DNA of 64,000 nt from Blattamonas nauphoetae (GCA_033064195.1 JARBJD010000036.1:248001-312000); one strand, 5' to 3'. Counted from the stretch's first letter, positions 11,389 through 24,890 are shown. A program made the numbers and translations. Notes: generated by a model from the letters alone, not told the origin.

Positions 11389-12667
11389 TCATCCAGGCTC
11401 AGTGTAGAAGACAGACCCCGAACTTCTTGATTGATGTTGTGTGTCCGGAAGTGGGAAGGGATTTCCATCTCCATCACCATCCAATGATTCCATGTCAAAG
11501 TCTGGCTGATCAATCTCTGTGAGAAAATCCCTTTTCAACCGCGCGATCTCGTTCTGCTGTTTGAGTCGAGAATCAGTCGCCTTTGTGGTTCCAATTTGGG
11601 ACCACTCAAGAAGATAGTCATCAAAATCAAGCATTTCACTCCACTTTACAACTGATTCTATATCCTGTCCTTCTGCATTAGTGGAGTTTTCGGTCTTTTT
11701 ATCCTTTCTGGTCTGAACGAGACCAGGAACAGTTGCCATCATATCATCAAGATCCCCATCCAAATGCGCGGCACGAAGCATCCATCTTAATTTCTTTTCT
11801 TTTCGCATTTTTGCTTTTTCAGCCTTGGACATCAATTTCGGGATTCGACGTGTGGTTCCATAGTATACAGATGATCCAGTGGCTGAAAGTGACCATGATT
11901 GCGTGATTGATGGGTCGGCTCGTTTGAATAGTTGCTGAATAGCACAACGATGAAAGAAATGAGGAATGAAAAGAGTCAGATACGGAATATCCATTATCAG
12001 AGAGTTTTCTCCAGGGATTATCTTTGTCATCATTTCTTTTGTACCATCCTTGCATTTCCCGTGGATTAAGTCCATGGAGTTGCTCATCTCCGATGTGTGA
12101 AGAAATGGTGGCCACAGAGCGAATAGATGCGGTTTCACTTGATAGAGCTTTTGTTTTGGATGAACGCTGCGTTGTGTGTCCTTGGACAGGATATATTGTG
12201 GAAGATGGCATTGTGTGAAAGGAGAAAGGATCGCTTTGTGTTGGTTCAGTCCTCGAGCCATATCCTTTCGTATAATCTCTTGGAGCGAATGAGTTAATGT
12301 CACACACTGGTGCTTTGAGATAAATTCTAAAGAGGGTATGAAAACATCGTGGGTATTTCAGCAAGAACCGACAACTTGTGAATAAAAGTAGGCACAGACT
12401 TGTAATATATTGTCGGGGGAAATTTACTTCCTCCCAAACGAAACCTAATGCATGCTCCGATGGAGGAATCTAGTAATTCTGCCTCTGCAGGGTTAATTGC
12501 ATGGAGAATCTGGACAGGGTCTCCTTGGTCGTGAAATGCGAGAAGATCTCGATAGAAGGCAAATAGGCGTTTGTCCTTTTGGAAAAGATGAGAAGAAATG
12601 ACACCAATACAGTGAATCTCCTCCAACTGTTTTGAATTATTCTAGCAGCTTTATCTCGAGAGTGCAT
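11389..12667 (-). CDS. MFI / C11orf65-like IQ-motif protein, four exons
   Basis: Exons from the 5' end are 12667-12611, 12575-12400, 12326-11984 and 11934-11389. Phases close to 373 residues. The order of conserved blocks matches vertebrate C11orf65 (MFI, a mitochondrial fission factor interactor), as I recall that protein. First comes an IQ-like start, RDKAARIIQNSWRRF. Then come DPVQILHAINPAEAELLDSS, IGACIRFRLGGSKFPPTIYY, SFAPRDYTK, GWYKRNDDKDNPWRKLSDN and a basic MSKAEKAKMRKEKKLRWMLR. The end is SVVKWSEMLDFDDYLLEWSQ. The vertebrate protein is widespread in flagellated lineages and its exact role is unclear. IQ motifs normally bind calmodulin or centrin. It lies 86 bp downstream of the large coiled-coil gene on the same strand. 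An extra upstream exon is possible. Confidence 0.8.
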
Positions 12668-12753
12668 TGCCACGGGTCAGATCGTACATGAAAAGGAAAA
12701 GCAAGATAATAGGTGAAATGGACTTCAAAACAAGATGAAAAAAGAGAGTTTGA

Positions 12754-15700
12754 TTATTCTTCAAAATCAGAATCAGAATCAAGATCATATTTCACGTTTT
12801 GATACATCGCCCCAGACATTCGCACACTATCATCAGGCGATTGATTCGCCGAATAGTGATTCTCGAAACTCCTCCCTGAGATCTGTCCATAGCTTGTCCG
12901 CTTTGTCTGGTTCCCGCTATCTTCGTCCGAGCTGTGACGTGTTCTGTCAGAATGGTACCGTCCAATGGGTCCTCGTTGGGCTCGTCGGCTGGCATCATCG
13001 AGAGAATCGTGCTGATCTGATTTTTCACTCCCAACGTCACTGTCGGACCAATCCGCAATGTTCCTTTGGACAGGACTGCTGTCTGGTGTCCCAACTGTCG
13101 AGTTATGGTCGGATGAGTCGCGCACGGTGTCTTCGCGTGGGGGTGGATCGAAGCTGGAATCAGTCGAGTCAAGACTCTGAATATTCCTCCGCGGACTGCT
13201 GGCTGTGGAGTCTGTCCGACGTGTTTGAGGCCGTTCATGGGCGGAGTGAGGTGAGTCCTTCTCAAACTCTTCCTCCTCCTCACTCACATCGAATTCGTCG
13301 TCTTTGTAGTAGCCAGTGCTCTTCAGTGTGTGTCCAAAGGAACTCGACATGGATAGTTTCTTGTTGGACGCATGGTTCTCATCGACAGAGCCATCAAAGC
13401 GTGCGTGGACTGCGTGCATGCCTGGTTCATCGCGAGACATCTTCGACTTTGGCAATCTCGGCTTGATGCTCATCGCTTGGCGGATGAGGTCGTTTGTTTC
13501 TTCTCGCTTTGCTGCGATGTCCCGTTTCACTTTTCGTTCGGCCTCGATCCAGAGCTTCTCCTTTGCGACTGTGCTTGCATATTGTTTTCGAAAGTCGAAG
13601 AGCATCTCTTCGAAAAGTGGGGTTTCCGCGAGATGCTGCAAGACCTCCTCGTCTTCCTCATCACCATCGTCCTCAGCAAGACGGACTGCCAAGTTGTGAA
13701 ATCCAGTCTCAGCCAACATCGTTTGGTATCGCTCCTGTTCGGCGGGCAACAGAAAAGCTAAGAATTCGTTTTCGATCCTGTCCTGCTCTTGCTTCAGGAG
13801 GCGGATCTGCGGATCCCTTCTGAGAAGTGCTTGAAGTTGATGAGCGGCGACGTTTGGAAGAATATTTGGTTGTTTGGAGAGAGCATGCGAGGCAACAGGC
13901 CGAACTCGTGGGTTTGCCGGAATTGTTTCGAAGATCCCCTCGTCGTCGTTGAATGTGTTCCGAACCCTTTGCTCCCCCTCCTCCTGCCGCGAAACACGAG
14001 ACACTTTCCAATCCTCCGGACTTGGATTCCCTCGGCCAGTGAGGACAGACGTCAGCAAGACACCTGAAGAGGGGATGCCTGACGGATGATAGCTGAGTTG
14101 GCTGGCAGGAGAGACATCAGGCTGCTCTGTCGCGATTCTCCAGTTCTGCGAAGTGATGGGGTTGCGGAGATCCATTGTGACATTCTCTCGGAGAGGTGCT
14201 GTGGTTGGGAGTGTCATCCGATCGGCACTCGGGGCTTCACTCAGCTTGTCCTTCAGAAGGGACGTTGGGATGGAGGCCAAGTCGTCGACGTCCATCAGAT
14301 ACGTTCCACGCGGCATAAACCTCGAAGGCGGGAGTGTCCGCGCCACTCGAGGCTGTTCGTCGACCCCGGGGTCTGTTCCACTAAAACTGGAGATGAACGG
14401 GGAGTGTCCAGCAGTCGGGAGATTTGGGGTTGTGTTGGACTCGTTCACACTGATTTGCGGAGTGGGTTGCATTCGTCTCGTTCTTTCGTCTTCCAGTTTC
14501 TGTTGTTGTCGGCGGCGTCTTTCCTCCTCTTCCTGCTGCTTCCTCTCTTCAGCTTTCCGTGCCTCATCTTTCAGGTGCTGTTCTCTGTTTCGGACGAAGT
14601 CCTGAAGGAGAGCAGTTTCATCCAGATCGACACGTCTGGTCAAAGGCTTCAGTCGTTCCTCCGCCGCCCTTCTCGACTCCTCTTCCTGCCTCCGCCTCTC
14701 GTCTTCCTCAATTTGGAGACGTCTCTTCCGATCGACGAGTCGTTTGTACATTCCATCGACGCTGTTCCGATTGGAGACCTGATCGACCGACACAACTGGC
14801 GGAGGGGTCTCGCTCTTTTGCGACAATGGAAGCTCTTTCACGACAGACGAGCCGTCTGGTTGGGGTTGGAGGACGATGGTCTCGCTTGAGAGAACTGGAA
14901 TGGGGAATTGGATCGGACTGACAACAATTGTGGGCTTTGTGATGTTCGCGGGGTCAGTGGAGACCTCAACGGCTTCCTGAACTTTCACCTCTTCCATGCA
15001 ATCCACAATTTGGTCTGAAGAGTCATCCTCTTGTTTTGGTGACGCGTATTTGTTCAACCTTTTGGGAGACTGAGACTGCGACTTGTGTCGTTTCTTGGAC
15101 GTCGGACCGTTTTTCAGTTTTGAGATGAGCAGCGGTTCGTTGGATGATTCCCGAGGAGAGTGTTGTTTGGGCGGGAGGGCTTCTTCAATCAGAACCTCGG
15201 GTGAATGATGAAGGGCCATTCGCTGTCTTTCGACTTCGCGTTTCAAAAACTCCTCCGCTTCAATCCGGAGGCGTTCTTCTTCAGCCTTCTTCCATTCAAG
15301 CAGTCGCTGCTCTTCTGTCCGCAGTTGATCTTGGTCTTGCTTGAGTTTCTCCCTCTCACGAGACACTTGTTCCTTCTCAAACATGAGCTTCATCTCCTTT
15401 TCCACCTGCCGATGGATGCGGTCTTCGACAAGAAACATTCGCTCATGTTCGAGTTCCGGCTCTGTCCGTGGAGATGCATAGTTGGCACGACGATTTGCAG
15501 GCGCTGGGGGGTCATCCTCCGGGAGGGGCTGCTTCAGTTCGTTCTTCATGTCTTTGACGAGTTCTGTGAAGGATTGCAGAACTGATTCCAATTTTGAAGC
15601 ATCATCGTTCGGTTTCGGATCTTCTTTTGGGGGCGATGCTTCTTTGTTGGTGTGTCGAGGGTGACTCCGACTTCGAGATCGTTTCGACCTGCCTCGTTTT

Positions 15701-18338
15701 GGTGAACTTTTTGGTGAACTTTTTGGCGAAGTGCTTTGTTTCTTCTTTGCGGAGGGCGAGAGACTCCGACCTGTGTCTGAAAGGTCTGGTGCTGGCTTGG
15801 TGGTGGACCAGGACTCGCTTCGACCTTTCCTCGACTTCGGCGAGTGTGTCAAGGAGAGACTGTCGTCCAGCGAAGTCCGGCTCATTTGCAGGGTTCTTCT
15901 GTCTGCGTCGTAGTTGTTGTCAGAGACACTGCCGTCAGAATCAGAATCAGAGGCAGCGATCCGAACAACAAACCGTTTGGTAGGTCCAGAACTCTGTGAA
16001 TGCGGTTGCGTGTGAAGTGAGGGGGCTGGTGGATAGGCGTGAGGAGGAAGGGTTGTGTATGTTTGTGGGAAGAACGGCGTGACGAGTGGCTGGGCATAAT
16101 TGTAGACTGGAGGCGGATACGGCTGTTGAGGAATGACGTGTGGATGGTATTGTTGTTCCACTGGTCGTTCGGCTTCGAACGAGAGGACGTCGTTGGTTGT
16201 CGGCGAAGGATTCACTCCGCTGCTTGGTGATGAATGAGGACGAATGGATGGTTCTGCGTTGGCGAGAGATGACATGTTGCCTTCAGAAGGCAGAGTTTCG
16301 ATAGAGTCTGGCTTCTGTGCATGGATTGGAGGGTTGACTTCAGGGTCAGGGCTTGGCTCTTTCCAATGTCTGTTCGGAGAAAACTGCGTTGGTTGAGGCC
16401 TCCGATATTCCTGTCGAGCATCCGACTCCTCGCTGGGATCGTCATCGGCCTGTTTCCTTTCCGAACCGTGTCGACTCGTTTCCGAACGCCGCGGAGAGTC
16501 ACAAGGATCTGGTTGGAAGCGATCTCGCTCTGTCGACGGTGGAGTACTTGTGTCTGGTTGGAAGCGATCCCGCTCTGTCGACGGCGGAGTACTTGTGGGG
16601 GACTGATTCGGCTTCCTGCGCCTCTTCTTGTTCTCTCCATCGTCTTCCTCCTCTTCTTCTGTCGACGATCCGTACGTGCTGATCTTCTCTCGACGGTTCA
16701 GCACTTGGCTTCCGTTCGCAACTTCGTCCAGAATTCGTCCGTTCCCCCGCTTGATGGTTGGACTGCTGCTGTAGTTCACTGTGAAGGATCGAGAGCTCTG
16801 ACTCAACACCACATCGTCATCCTCCTGCGTGTGCCGACTGGCCTGTTCTTGGAGGGGCATTGGAGCTTCCGAGTTGTGGCTTCCCCGCAAACTTGGGGGT
16901 TCTTGTGGATGCTCGTCGACATCTGCCTTTTCATCGACTTTCTGCATTTTGTTGTTCTGTGCCGTATGGGGAGTGTCCGACCTTCTCCCGTTGTAGTAGT
17001 TGTCGTCGTCCGATTCAGGAAGCTGCGAATCTTCCTTTCCACTGCCGGTTCGTCCTCTCCTCGTCGGTCGAGTCAGTTCGTACTCAAGATCGTCCCTTTC
17101 AAACCACTGCTTCCGATTGGCATATCGCTTCTGTTTGTTTCTCCGCTCTTCAGATCTGTTCCTTGCCTCGAGTTCGCTTTGACGACGTTGCTCTTCTTCT
17201 TTCCTTCGTTCAAACAGCTCGTGCATCTTCTGCTTTCGGAGGGCGTTCTTCATTTCCTCGTTTTGTCGATGTTTGGCAATGTTCCTCTCAACTCTCTCCT
17301 TTTCCTCCCTCTCTTTCTGTTCTCGTTGTTCTCTCTTCCTCGTCCCTCTTGACGATATCGCTTCTCGATGCTTCTCCAGTTCTTTCATAAAGTCCGTAAC
17401 TTTCGCTTTTCTTTTCTCTTCCTCTTCCATTTTCTTCCCATATCGCTCGTATTGTTGGCGAGCCATTGCTGCATCGTATCGTTCTTTCGTTCGTTTCTCT
17501 GTTTCGTGGGCTGGCAGTTGCCATCTGCTCCGTTTTTCTTCTTCTGCTTCCTTTTTCTTTCTTTCTTCTTCTTCTTTCAATTCTTCTTCCTTCCGCATTT
17601 TTTCTTTAGTATACTTGACGTTACCTTTCGCTTCTTTTGGAAGTGGAATTTGCTTTTTGGGAATTGTTTCAAGTGTTTCTGGCTGATTCTTTGAAGGAAT
17701 GGCAGAAGTTGGCCTCTTCTTTGTTCGTGATGGTGACACGCTCTTCGGTCTAGATTTTGAAGATTCTGTATTTTGAGTAGTTTTTTGTTCTGTGGAAGGA
17801 GGGGGAATAGAAGAAGATCGTTGTGAGGTCGATTGAGTCCGCTTCGAAGATTGTTTAGGGCTGTTTTTCTTCTCCTGGGAATGAACCGTTTGTTTATGTT
17901 TAGAGGACGGTGGACGAACAGGTTTATACTTCGGAATTCTTGTTTTTGGTTTATTATCTGGTACATCCAGGACTGGGGTTGATCGAGGATCTGATGGTGG
18001 AGGATTGAGTCGTAGATCGATCTCATCATATGGAATCAGTTTATTGAGACGATCTGCATCAACCTATGAAGAAATTATCACAAATGAGGTAATAAAATGT
18101 TTTTATTGGGAGAAGACAGACCAAATTAAGAAAATGAATCGGATCTGGTTCGGGACGAGGCTCTGGAGAGATGAATACATAAGAAAATTAATAAAAAATG
18201 ACATGGAAATGATCTGGAATATAACCATCTAACATACCAGTCATCATCGCATTTGCCAAGATTTCGTTCGAAAAGAACCATAACAATCTCTGTTTCGACA
18301 CGATCTGAGAATGGATGTTGACTACGAGAAAGCGACAT
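12754..18338 (-). CDS. Very large disordered coiled-coil protein, main exon of about 5.3 kb
   Basis: The main exon runs 18063-12754 (1,769 codons, ending TAA). At least two small 5' exons precede it. One is 18160-18122, reading PRPEPDPIHFLNL. The first starts at ATG 18338 and reads MSLSRSQHPFSDRVETEIVM. The junction between those two is not certain. The protein begins with a Pro/Ser-rich segment, then a Glu/Lys/Arg coiled coil (about residues 125-300 of the main exon), a long acidic and Ser-rich disordered region, and further coiled coils around 890-960 and 1120-1200. A better conserved-looking helical stretch near residues 1415-1520 contains RRDPQIRLLKQEQDRIENEF. The end is acidic (YDLDSDSDFEE). 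The composition fits a centrosome, cytoskeleton or axoneme scaffold, but no named family is recognised. The antisense ORFs over it are shadows of its skewed composition. Confidence 0.7.
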
Positions 18339-18363
18339 AGTTCGACGACGAAATGGTCTCTAC
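18339..18363. promoter_or_regulatory. Very short divergent promoter interval
   Basis: Only 25 bases lie between the apparent ATG of the minus-strand coiled-coil gene (18338) and the first ATG of the plus-strand gene (18364). Both first exons look coding and both are followed by plausible introns. The two transcription start sites must therefore overlap each other's coding or leader sequence, or one true start lies further in. No TATA-like motif was identified. Confidence 0.45.
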
Positions 18364-21300
18364 ATGATGTTTGTTGTTAAAACAAAGCGGGCTTCTCATT
18401 TTGTCACATGTGATGGGCCAAAGATGGAACGAGCGATCTTGCTGAATCGGGAAATCCGGAATTATTTGTCACAATTTTCGGATCCTTCCTGGGAACGAGT
18501 TCTCCGTTCTACTCTTTTATATGGAATCCGCAATGTCCGTGATCAATACGGCGTCAATGTGTCACCGGACCAGCTCGACGATTTAGTAGGTTTTGAATCT
18601 CTCCTCTCTAACGACTTCCCGACTCTTTCTCTTTTCTTCATCACAGGAATTCAAAATAGAAATACAGTTCCCTCGTCTTCCCAAACAAAAACGAACACAA
18701 TGTTTTTCATCTCTTATTATATTCAATCTGTTCAACCCGATCCCTTCTTCTCATCAGAAATCAATATCCACCAACTGACCCTGTACATGCCTTATATCAT
18801 GGTTTGAACTCCATTTTTTTCAACTTGTTCAGAATTACAGAAACAACTCCCACCTCACCTGAGACATACATCGTTCACAGAGCTCAATCCACAAGAAACT
18901 GAAGAATTGGCCAGGCTTCTTCGTGAAGATCAAAATAAAACAGACAACATGGCCTCTGATGAAGCAAATCCGCTCCCTCAATCAACATATCAGACTGACT
19001 ACCAGAATTGGTCCGATGATAACACAACTGGCTTCGGCCAACAAAATGTTGCATATAATTCATTAAGTCCACCAAAACCAGCCAAACACGAACGACCCAA
19101 CACTCAACATCGAGCTCATTCATCTTCACCTAAACCTGCCTCTCACAAGAGGCCATGGGTGCCACCTCCAGCACAGACCAGCCACACAGATCGATTCTTT
19201 CCTCGGCCTCTTCCGTCATCACCTCCTCGCCCAGCCCCGCAAACAGGACCGCCACAATCTCGGGTCAAACCAGGGACCATTCCCACAGTTTACAGTCCTC
19301 CTCGTGATCTTCAACCTATCTATCCCAGTCATCCACACAATCCAGCAGCCGATTATGCCCAAACTACTTCTTATCAACCATTCTCCAACCGACCAACTTC
19401 AGATCTCACAAATCCAGCGACACACCATCCACCAATTCGACAAACTCGTCCAAAAAGCAACATTTCACGAGAAGAGGAACAAGCGAGAATTGCATATGAA
19501 GAATGGACGAAGCTGAGAGACGAAGCCCTTCGTGAGGAGGCTCGGAGGAAAAAGGAAAGAAAAAGCAAGCGTTCACATTCATCAGGACAGTCGCACAGAT
19601 CGGAGGAAGGATCCCATCACCAATCTGAGCACATTTCCACACACCAATCTCAGTCCCACTCCCAACACACCCCTCAATCTCAGCCTCCACGTCAGACACG
19701 CTCTCCTCAACAGCCGGACCAAACCTCGAGGCAGAGTTCGAAGTCGGCAGTGTCCACCCCACAACCCAAAACACCCGCTTCTGGGCGCTCTTCTCGCCAA
19801 TCAGAATATCAGTCGCACATGTCTCAGATCGACACTCCAGTGAAGCAACAACCTGCATCACCATCGATCCGACAAGGTTCTTACCAAACACCAGCTTCAT
19901 CTCGTTCACGCCCAGCAAGCGAGCACACTTCTCACACAGAGCGGACAACCCCAACTCGACATACACCTCGACAGTCCAGCGTCAAACAAGAATCGGTCAT
20001 CCGAGATCTTGTTGAATACGATCGGCAGTCAGTTCATGAGAAGACACGTCGCTCGTCCCGTCAGAAGGACACACCGTCGAAGCAGGAGACGAGGAGTGAA
20101 CGGTCGTCACACACGTCATCAACCCATTCCACTCCTTCGTCGTCTCATCGGCCACACATGGACCAGACTCCGACGGCGCTGAACAGAACCCCCAACGATC
20201 ATCATTCATCACACACACTTTCTCTCACTTCCACCTCTCGAACAGAACGCTCACGAGACTCGACTGCCACGCCAACATCAACAAAACATGCGTCTGACTC
20301 AAAGGTTACTCCAACACGAACGCCGCCGGTGTCTGCGTCACACACACCCCCAGCATCTGCGTCACGGACACCACCAGCGTCCACCCCACTGTCTCCACCA
20401 ACCGATCATTCTGAACTTGCCGAACAGACCCTTCCCCGAACTCAACCACCACAAGACACCCCGAAATCATCGTCTGTGTCACCGCACACTCCCCACACTG
20501 AAAAGAAGCAAACTCCACATCGTGTTCGCTTTGGGGATTTCCCAACGCCGCAGACAAGGGAATCGCCCATCGCTGAACAACCGCTCCCAGATGTTCATGT
20601 CACCGGGTCGGAGCCAATCCCGCTTTGGGATTCACCGATCCCGCCATCTGCGAAGCCATCCCCACACACAACTCCTGCCCGACAGTATGCGTCGTCGGCT
20701 TCTTCTGCCCGTCCTCCTCGTTCCCCGGCTGCAACACGAGACACGCCGGTCTCATGTCGAAGCACACGATCTGAACATTCTCTGAAAGAACAGCCCCTTC
20801 CGCAGCCAAAACAAGGACCGGAAGATTCCATCCACCACGAGTCCCTCGATCCATCCACCATCTACCCAGCAGACTCCACTTTCCCGAATGCAGGCTCTGT
20901 TGCCCCATCAACATTTCTTGCCCAGACACCCCCCACTCGACATGCTCGAGACGACACCCCCTCGATGCTTCAATCGCAGCGCCTCTCGCCGACCCCGAAG
21001 TTGGACGACAGTCTTCGCCAAACCAGAATTTCGGACGGTTTCCAGACTCACTCCATCTCGTACTCGAACGGAAAGATTGCAGATTCGAACGACCTCTCGC
21101 AATCTCAGCTGAGCGATACAATCTCTCCGCTTCCCTCTTCGTCAATCCCCGAACAGTCGACCCAGAGTCCTTCTTCCATTCACCAATCCCAAACTCACTC
21201 CGACACAACAAACTTCGTCACGAACACATCCACATTCAATCTGTCATCATTCCAGAAGGACCGAGCCCCAGATCATCGTGACTACACATCGTCCAGTGTC

Positions 21301-22116
21301 CTGGAGCGTTCAGCAACCACATCCACCCACCAATACTCGCAGCCGTCTTCCGCATTCCGCTCCAGTCTCGTGTCGGACTCCCCTCCGCGGAAGGACGAGA
21401 TGAACTCGTCCCTTATCGATTCTGACCAGTCCAATTCAGAACTCACTTTCTCCGACATCTATCGCTCGATCCGACCCACTGAGGTCTCTCCAAGTCACCG
21501 CGCCACATCATCCATTGAGGACTCCATTCTTGAGCCTGCTCGATCATCTCAATACTCCACACATTCTCAACGTTCGAAAGGCGAAGCGGACTCACACAGC
21601 CACACCTCATCGCGAAGGAGCAGTCACTCTTCCTCTCCCAACGATCCTTCTCCGACAGACCCTCGAACACCGCCCAATCGCTCGTCTCAACAACAATCGA
21701 CCCTCGCTGATCTGTCTCCGGAAATCTCCCCACTTCGGTCTTCTCCACTGGACTCAACACGGACACCACTCTCACTCTCCCAAGTTTCCTCTTCACATCA
21801 CCGTTCGAACCACACCCCTTCTGTCCAGACCGACCTGAGGGAGCATCAGTCGAGCAGTTATTTGCGAGCAGTTGGCGATACTGACTCGTCCCTTTATGAC
21901 CAATCGATCCAAACGCCATCGAGGACTGGAATGGATATCAATGCCACACTCTCTGAACCCTCATCACTGACAGGGACTCCTTTTCCACGATCAGGGAAAG
22001 AAACACCAAGGGAGAAGCCACAATTCAATCGTGAAGAGTGGCAAAAACTTCGTGACGAATCACAAGAGCTGATGAAAGAAGTTTCTGAAGCAATTTACAA
22101 CTCATCAGGGACGTAG
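18364..22116 (+). CDS. Large Ser/Thr/Pro/Gln-rich disordered protein with conserved-looking N-terminus
   Basis: Exon 1 is 18364-18585. It reads a folded-looking helical start (CDGPKMERAILLNREIRNYL, then a second helix ending RSTLLYGIRNVRDQYG). An intron ends at 18646, and the next exon reads EFKIEIQFPRLPKQKRTQ. One or two more short introns lie between about 18700 and 18832; I could not make their phases close. The long last exon then runs to TAG at 22116 and contains the 1,069-residue open frame. Most of that exon is low-complexity Ser/Thr/Pro/His/Gln. Two short helical islands stand out, EEWTKLRDEALREEARRKKE and, at the very end, REEWQKLRDESQELMKEVSE. Their similarity to each other suggests an internal duplication. 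No family is recognised. It is transcribed divergently from the coiled-coil gene. Confidence 0.65.
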
Positions 22117-22179
22117 AGAAGATTTTGGCCCATCTTTCTTTTCTTCTTTTCTCTTATTACTTCTCATCATTCCACAATT

Positions 22180-24890
22180 ATGTCAATAAGAAAACCAAAA
22201 TATAGAAGTATTGAAGATATTTCAGAGCGATTTGCAAAAGCAAAAGCAAAAGTTAAGCCAATGACAGCACTTCCAAAAGCGAAAGCACTTTCGAGAGAGT
22301 TTAAGTCGAAAAATGAAGACAACAAGCAGCGCTCTAACTGGATAAACACACAAGTTCAGTTATCAAAGGATTTGTTTGATGAACATCTTAATTTTCATCG
22401 TGTATATTCAGGCAAGAAGCTCAAAGTCAGTCTACGAAGGGAATGAATGATATCTCCAAATACTTTACCATTCCAGAACGTAAACGTGTATTTGTTTCCG
22501 AAAATTTCGAAATGAGCTCTTCCACTGGGGAAGATATCATAGAAAATGATGCACAAGAAGAACAGACGGATACCTTTCTTACTACGCCACTTGCACCACA
22601 ATACAAACCACAAATCCCATCTTCGTTGAAGGGAATGTTGGGAATTTCAACAATACCCACCGTATCATCAGAAAAAGCAGCGCCTGAGTCTTCTCAAAAT
22701 CCACTCGCCTCAATTTGGTCTGAACTCTGTGAATCACGCAAAGAAATGCAAGAAGATTACACTGATCAGTATTATTGTGTGCTTTCTTGTTCAATAATAG
22801 CATCAGCACTCATGCATCATGTGGAAGAGATGGGCGATCTCTTTCGAAAGCACCTGAAACCATCGAACGAAATCAAAAAAGATTTCTCTCATTTCCGAGA
22901 AACTCTCAATACAAGTTATCAAACTGTTTGTTTTTTTCAGACATTGTCAATGATTTAGCTGAAACAAGAAGAAGCTGAGTTGGAATCAGAACTGAAACAG
23001 TCTCCAGTCACCTCATATTCTATTCCAGAGGCAGCAGATTATGCTCTCCTCGTGCATCAACATTTCTCTGTGTTTAATACTGATGCTGCAGACTCTTCAG
23101 TGGAAACATCACCACTCACCAATCGAACCACATCACACCCATCCAACTCACGTCTCTCCCCCTCCGTGTCCACTGTCAACCCCAAACAGAAGCGATCATC
23201 CTCTTCGGGACGTGTTCCCATCGCTTCCCGCAAACAATCATCACCTGCCCCTCCCAGCCCGCCTGTCACTCAACGCAAAACACAACAACGCCCGATCTCA
23301 GCGAAACGAACACCGTCCAGACCAACGTCAGCCAAACGCACTTCATCCCAACCAGCAGAAACCGAAAGGAGTCCAAAGGGAAAGTCACTTGGAGCAGACA
23401 CAAGCAGAGCGTCGTTGGCGTCGGTTCAATCAACCCAGGGGCGACTGCAGCACCTGAAGGACTCTCTTGACCTGTACAAACTGTCGCTCGTTGAGCTCCG
23501 CCAAGTGAGACCGATCTTCTCGTTTTTGATTGATTCTCCTGAAATGCCGACTCCCCAGAACGACGATGCGAGTGAGACACTCACCACGAAGCAGACTCGC
23601 CCGGATCCAGTTCTCTTTCAAATCACGAACAACGAGCTGGCGGAGAGAATCGTCCACACAATGCGGAGGCCGGAGATGAAAGGGAAGCCGAAGGGAGAGG
23701 TCATCAAATCTGTGCTTTGGGAACTGGAGAAGGAATTGGAACAGCTGCGAGACAGCGAGCGCCCGTCGTACTCGAAGGACAAGTGGAAGAGCAGGATGGA
23801 GAAAGAAATGCGAGTGTGTCCGTCTCTTCGTCATCCACTCAGCATTACATGGAATGGCACGACAGCATCGTCACACTGCACGTGATGATCACTGGTCTCC
23901 AGTCTTCCCTCAAAACATTTGAGTTGGAGTCGATTAAGGAAGAGAAACAGAAGCAAAAGGTCCGTTCATTTCTCAGTGTTTCTTTCTCAGTCAGCTGCTG
24001 CCCTTAAGAAGGAGCAGGAACGAAGAGAAAGGGAAGAAGCCGAGATGAAGAAGGAGAAAGAACGGATTGATGCTTTGCTTGCCGTCCAACGAGAAAAATA
24101 TGCAGCCAAACTCAAAGTCTTGGAGGAGGAGCGACGAAGGCAGGAAGAGGAAGAAAAGAAGCGAGAAGCAAAGAAACGTTTGGAGGAGGAGGCCGAGCGA
24201 CAACGAATCAAAGCTGATTTGGCCAATTACCACGAAAGTTGACCTTCTCTGTTTTTTCTCTTCGCAGAACAGCGCCAGGAACAACTGGAGCTTGCCCTCC
24301 GAATGGCCGAGGAAGCCGAGCAGCAGATGGCCGAACAGGCCGAACAGAGTCAGTACAACAAAGAGCGGATTGAATATCGCCGGCAGCTTCTCGACGACAA
24401 ACAGGTATGCTCTCGTCGTGTCCATTGCCACTTCAGACGGAGGAGCAACTCCGACAGCAGGCTCTTCTTCGAGAAAGGCAGGAGCAGGACGAACGGTTGG
24501 AGCGGCTCCGAAAGCGTGTTCGTGTTGAGGCCCCATCGTCTGGTCTTGTTTCTCGTTCTGTTTTTAGTGATCCCCAACGTCTTCTCCAGGACATTGAAGC
24601 GAACAAAGTGAACCCAACCGACCAGGCAACTGTTTGTCGTTCCTTTGTTCATCTCTTTTTCCACGAACTTGATCCAACAGGCAGATCTCTTTGCAATTCA
24701 CGGTTATTCGGACGCCGAACTGTTTCATGATCCTCAGTTCCATCTTCAGTTTCTCCTTCGAAAGAATAAAGTGATTGATTCGGCGTATGCTCGTGAAGTG
24801 ATGAGAGAAATCCAACCCCTTCGCGAACCAAGGAAAGATAGCTTGACAACCGCACAACTCGCTATGAAGGCAGCCCCAGACAAACAATAA
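22180..24890 (+). CDS. Coiled-coil protein, CCDC148-like (tentative), eight exons
   Basis: Exons are 22180-22373, 22412-22925, 22959-23813, 23843-23959, 23991-24237, 24268-24404, 24437-24631 and 24681-24890. Every phase closes, giving 822 residues. The start MSIRKPKYRSIEDISERF is basic. A helical segment spans the second exon and a Ser/Pro/Lys-rich linker occupies the third. Then comes a long charged coiled coil (about 585-735) rich in EEERRRQEEEEKKR-type repeats. The protein ends with a compact module, DLFAIHGYSDAELFHDPQF, followed by REVMREIQPLREPRKDS. That layout resembles CCDC148, a coiled-coil protein often kept with cilia, but I rely on memory and give it low weight. Introns are 29-49 nt, with donors such as gtttga, gtgtgt and gtccgt. 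A candidate intron at 24543-24567 was rejected because the exon reads through cleanly. Confidence 0.7.

Noticed and set aside
13316-17694. Many plus-strand ORFs of 60-340 codons opposite the large coiled-coil gene
   Set aside because: They mirror the skewed codon use of the minus-strand gene, have Ser/Leu/Phe-rich shadow composition, no ATG context and no motifs.
24543-24567. Possible 25-nt intron (gtcttg...ttttag) in the CCDC148-like gene
   Set aside because: Its removal would shift the frame, while reading through joins both sides in one open frame.
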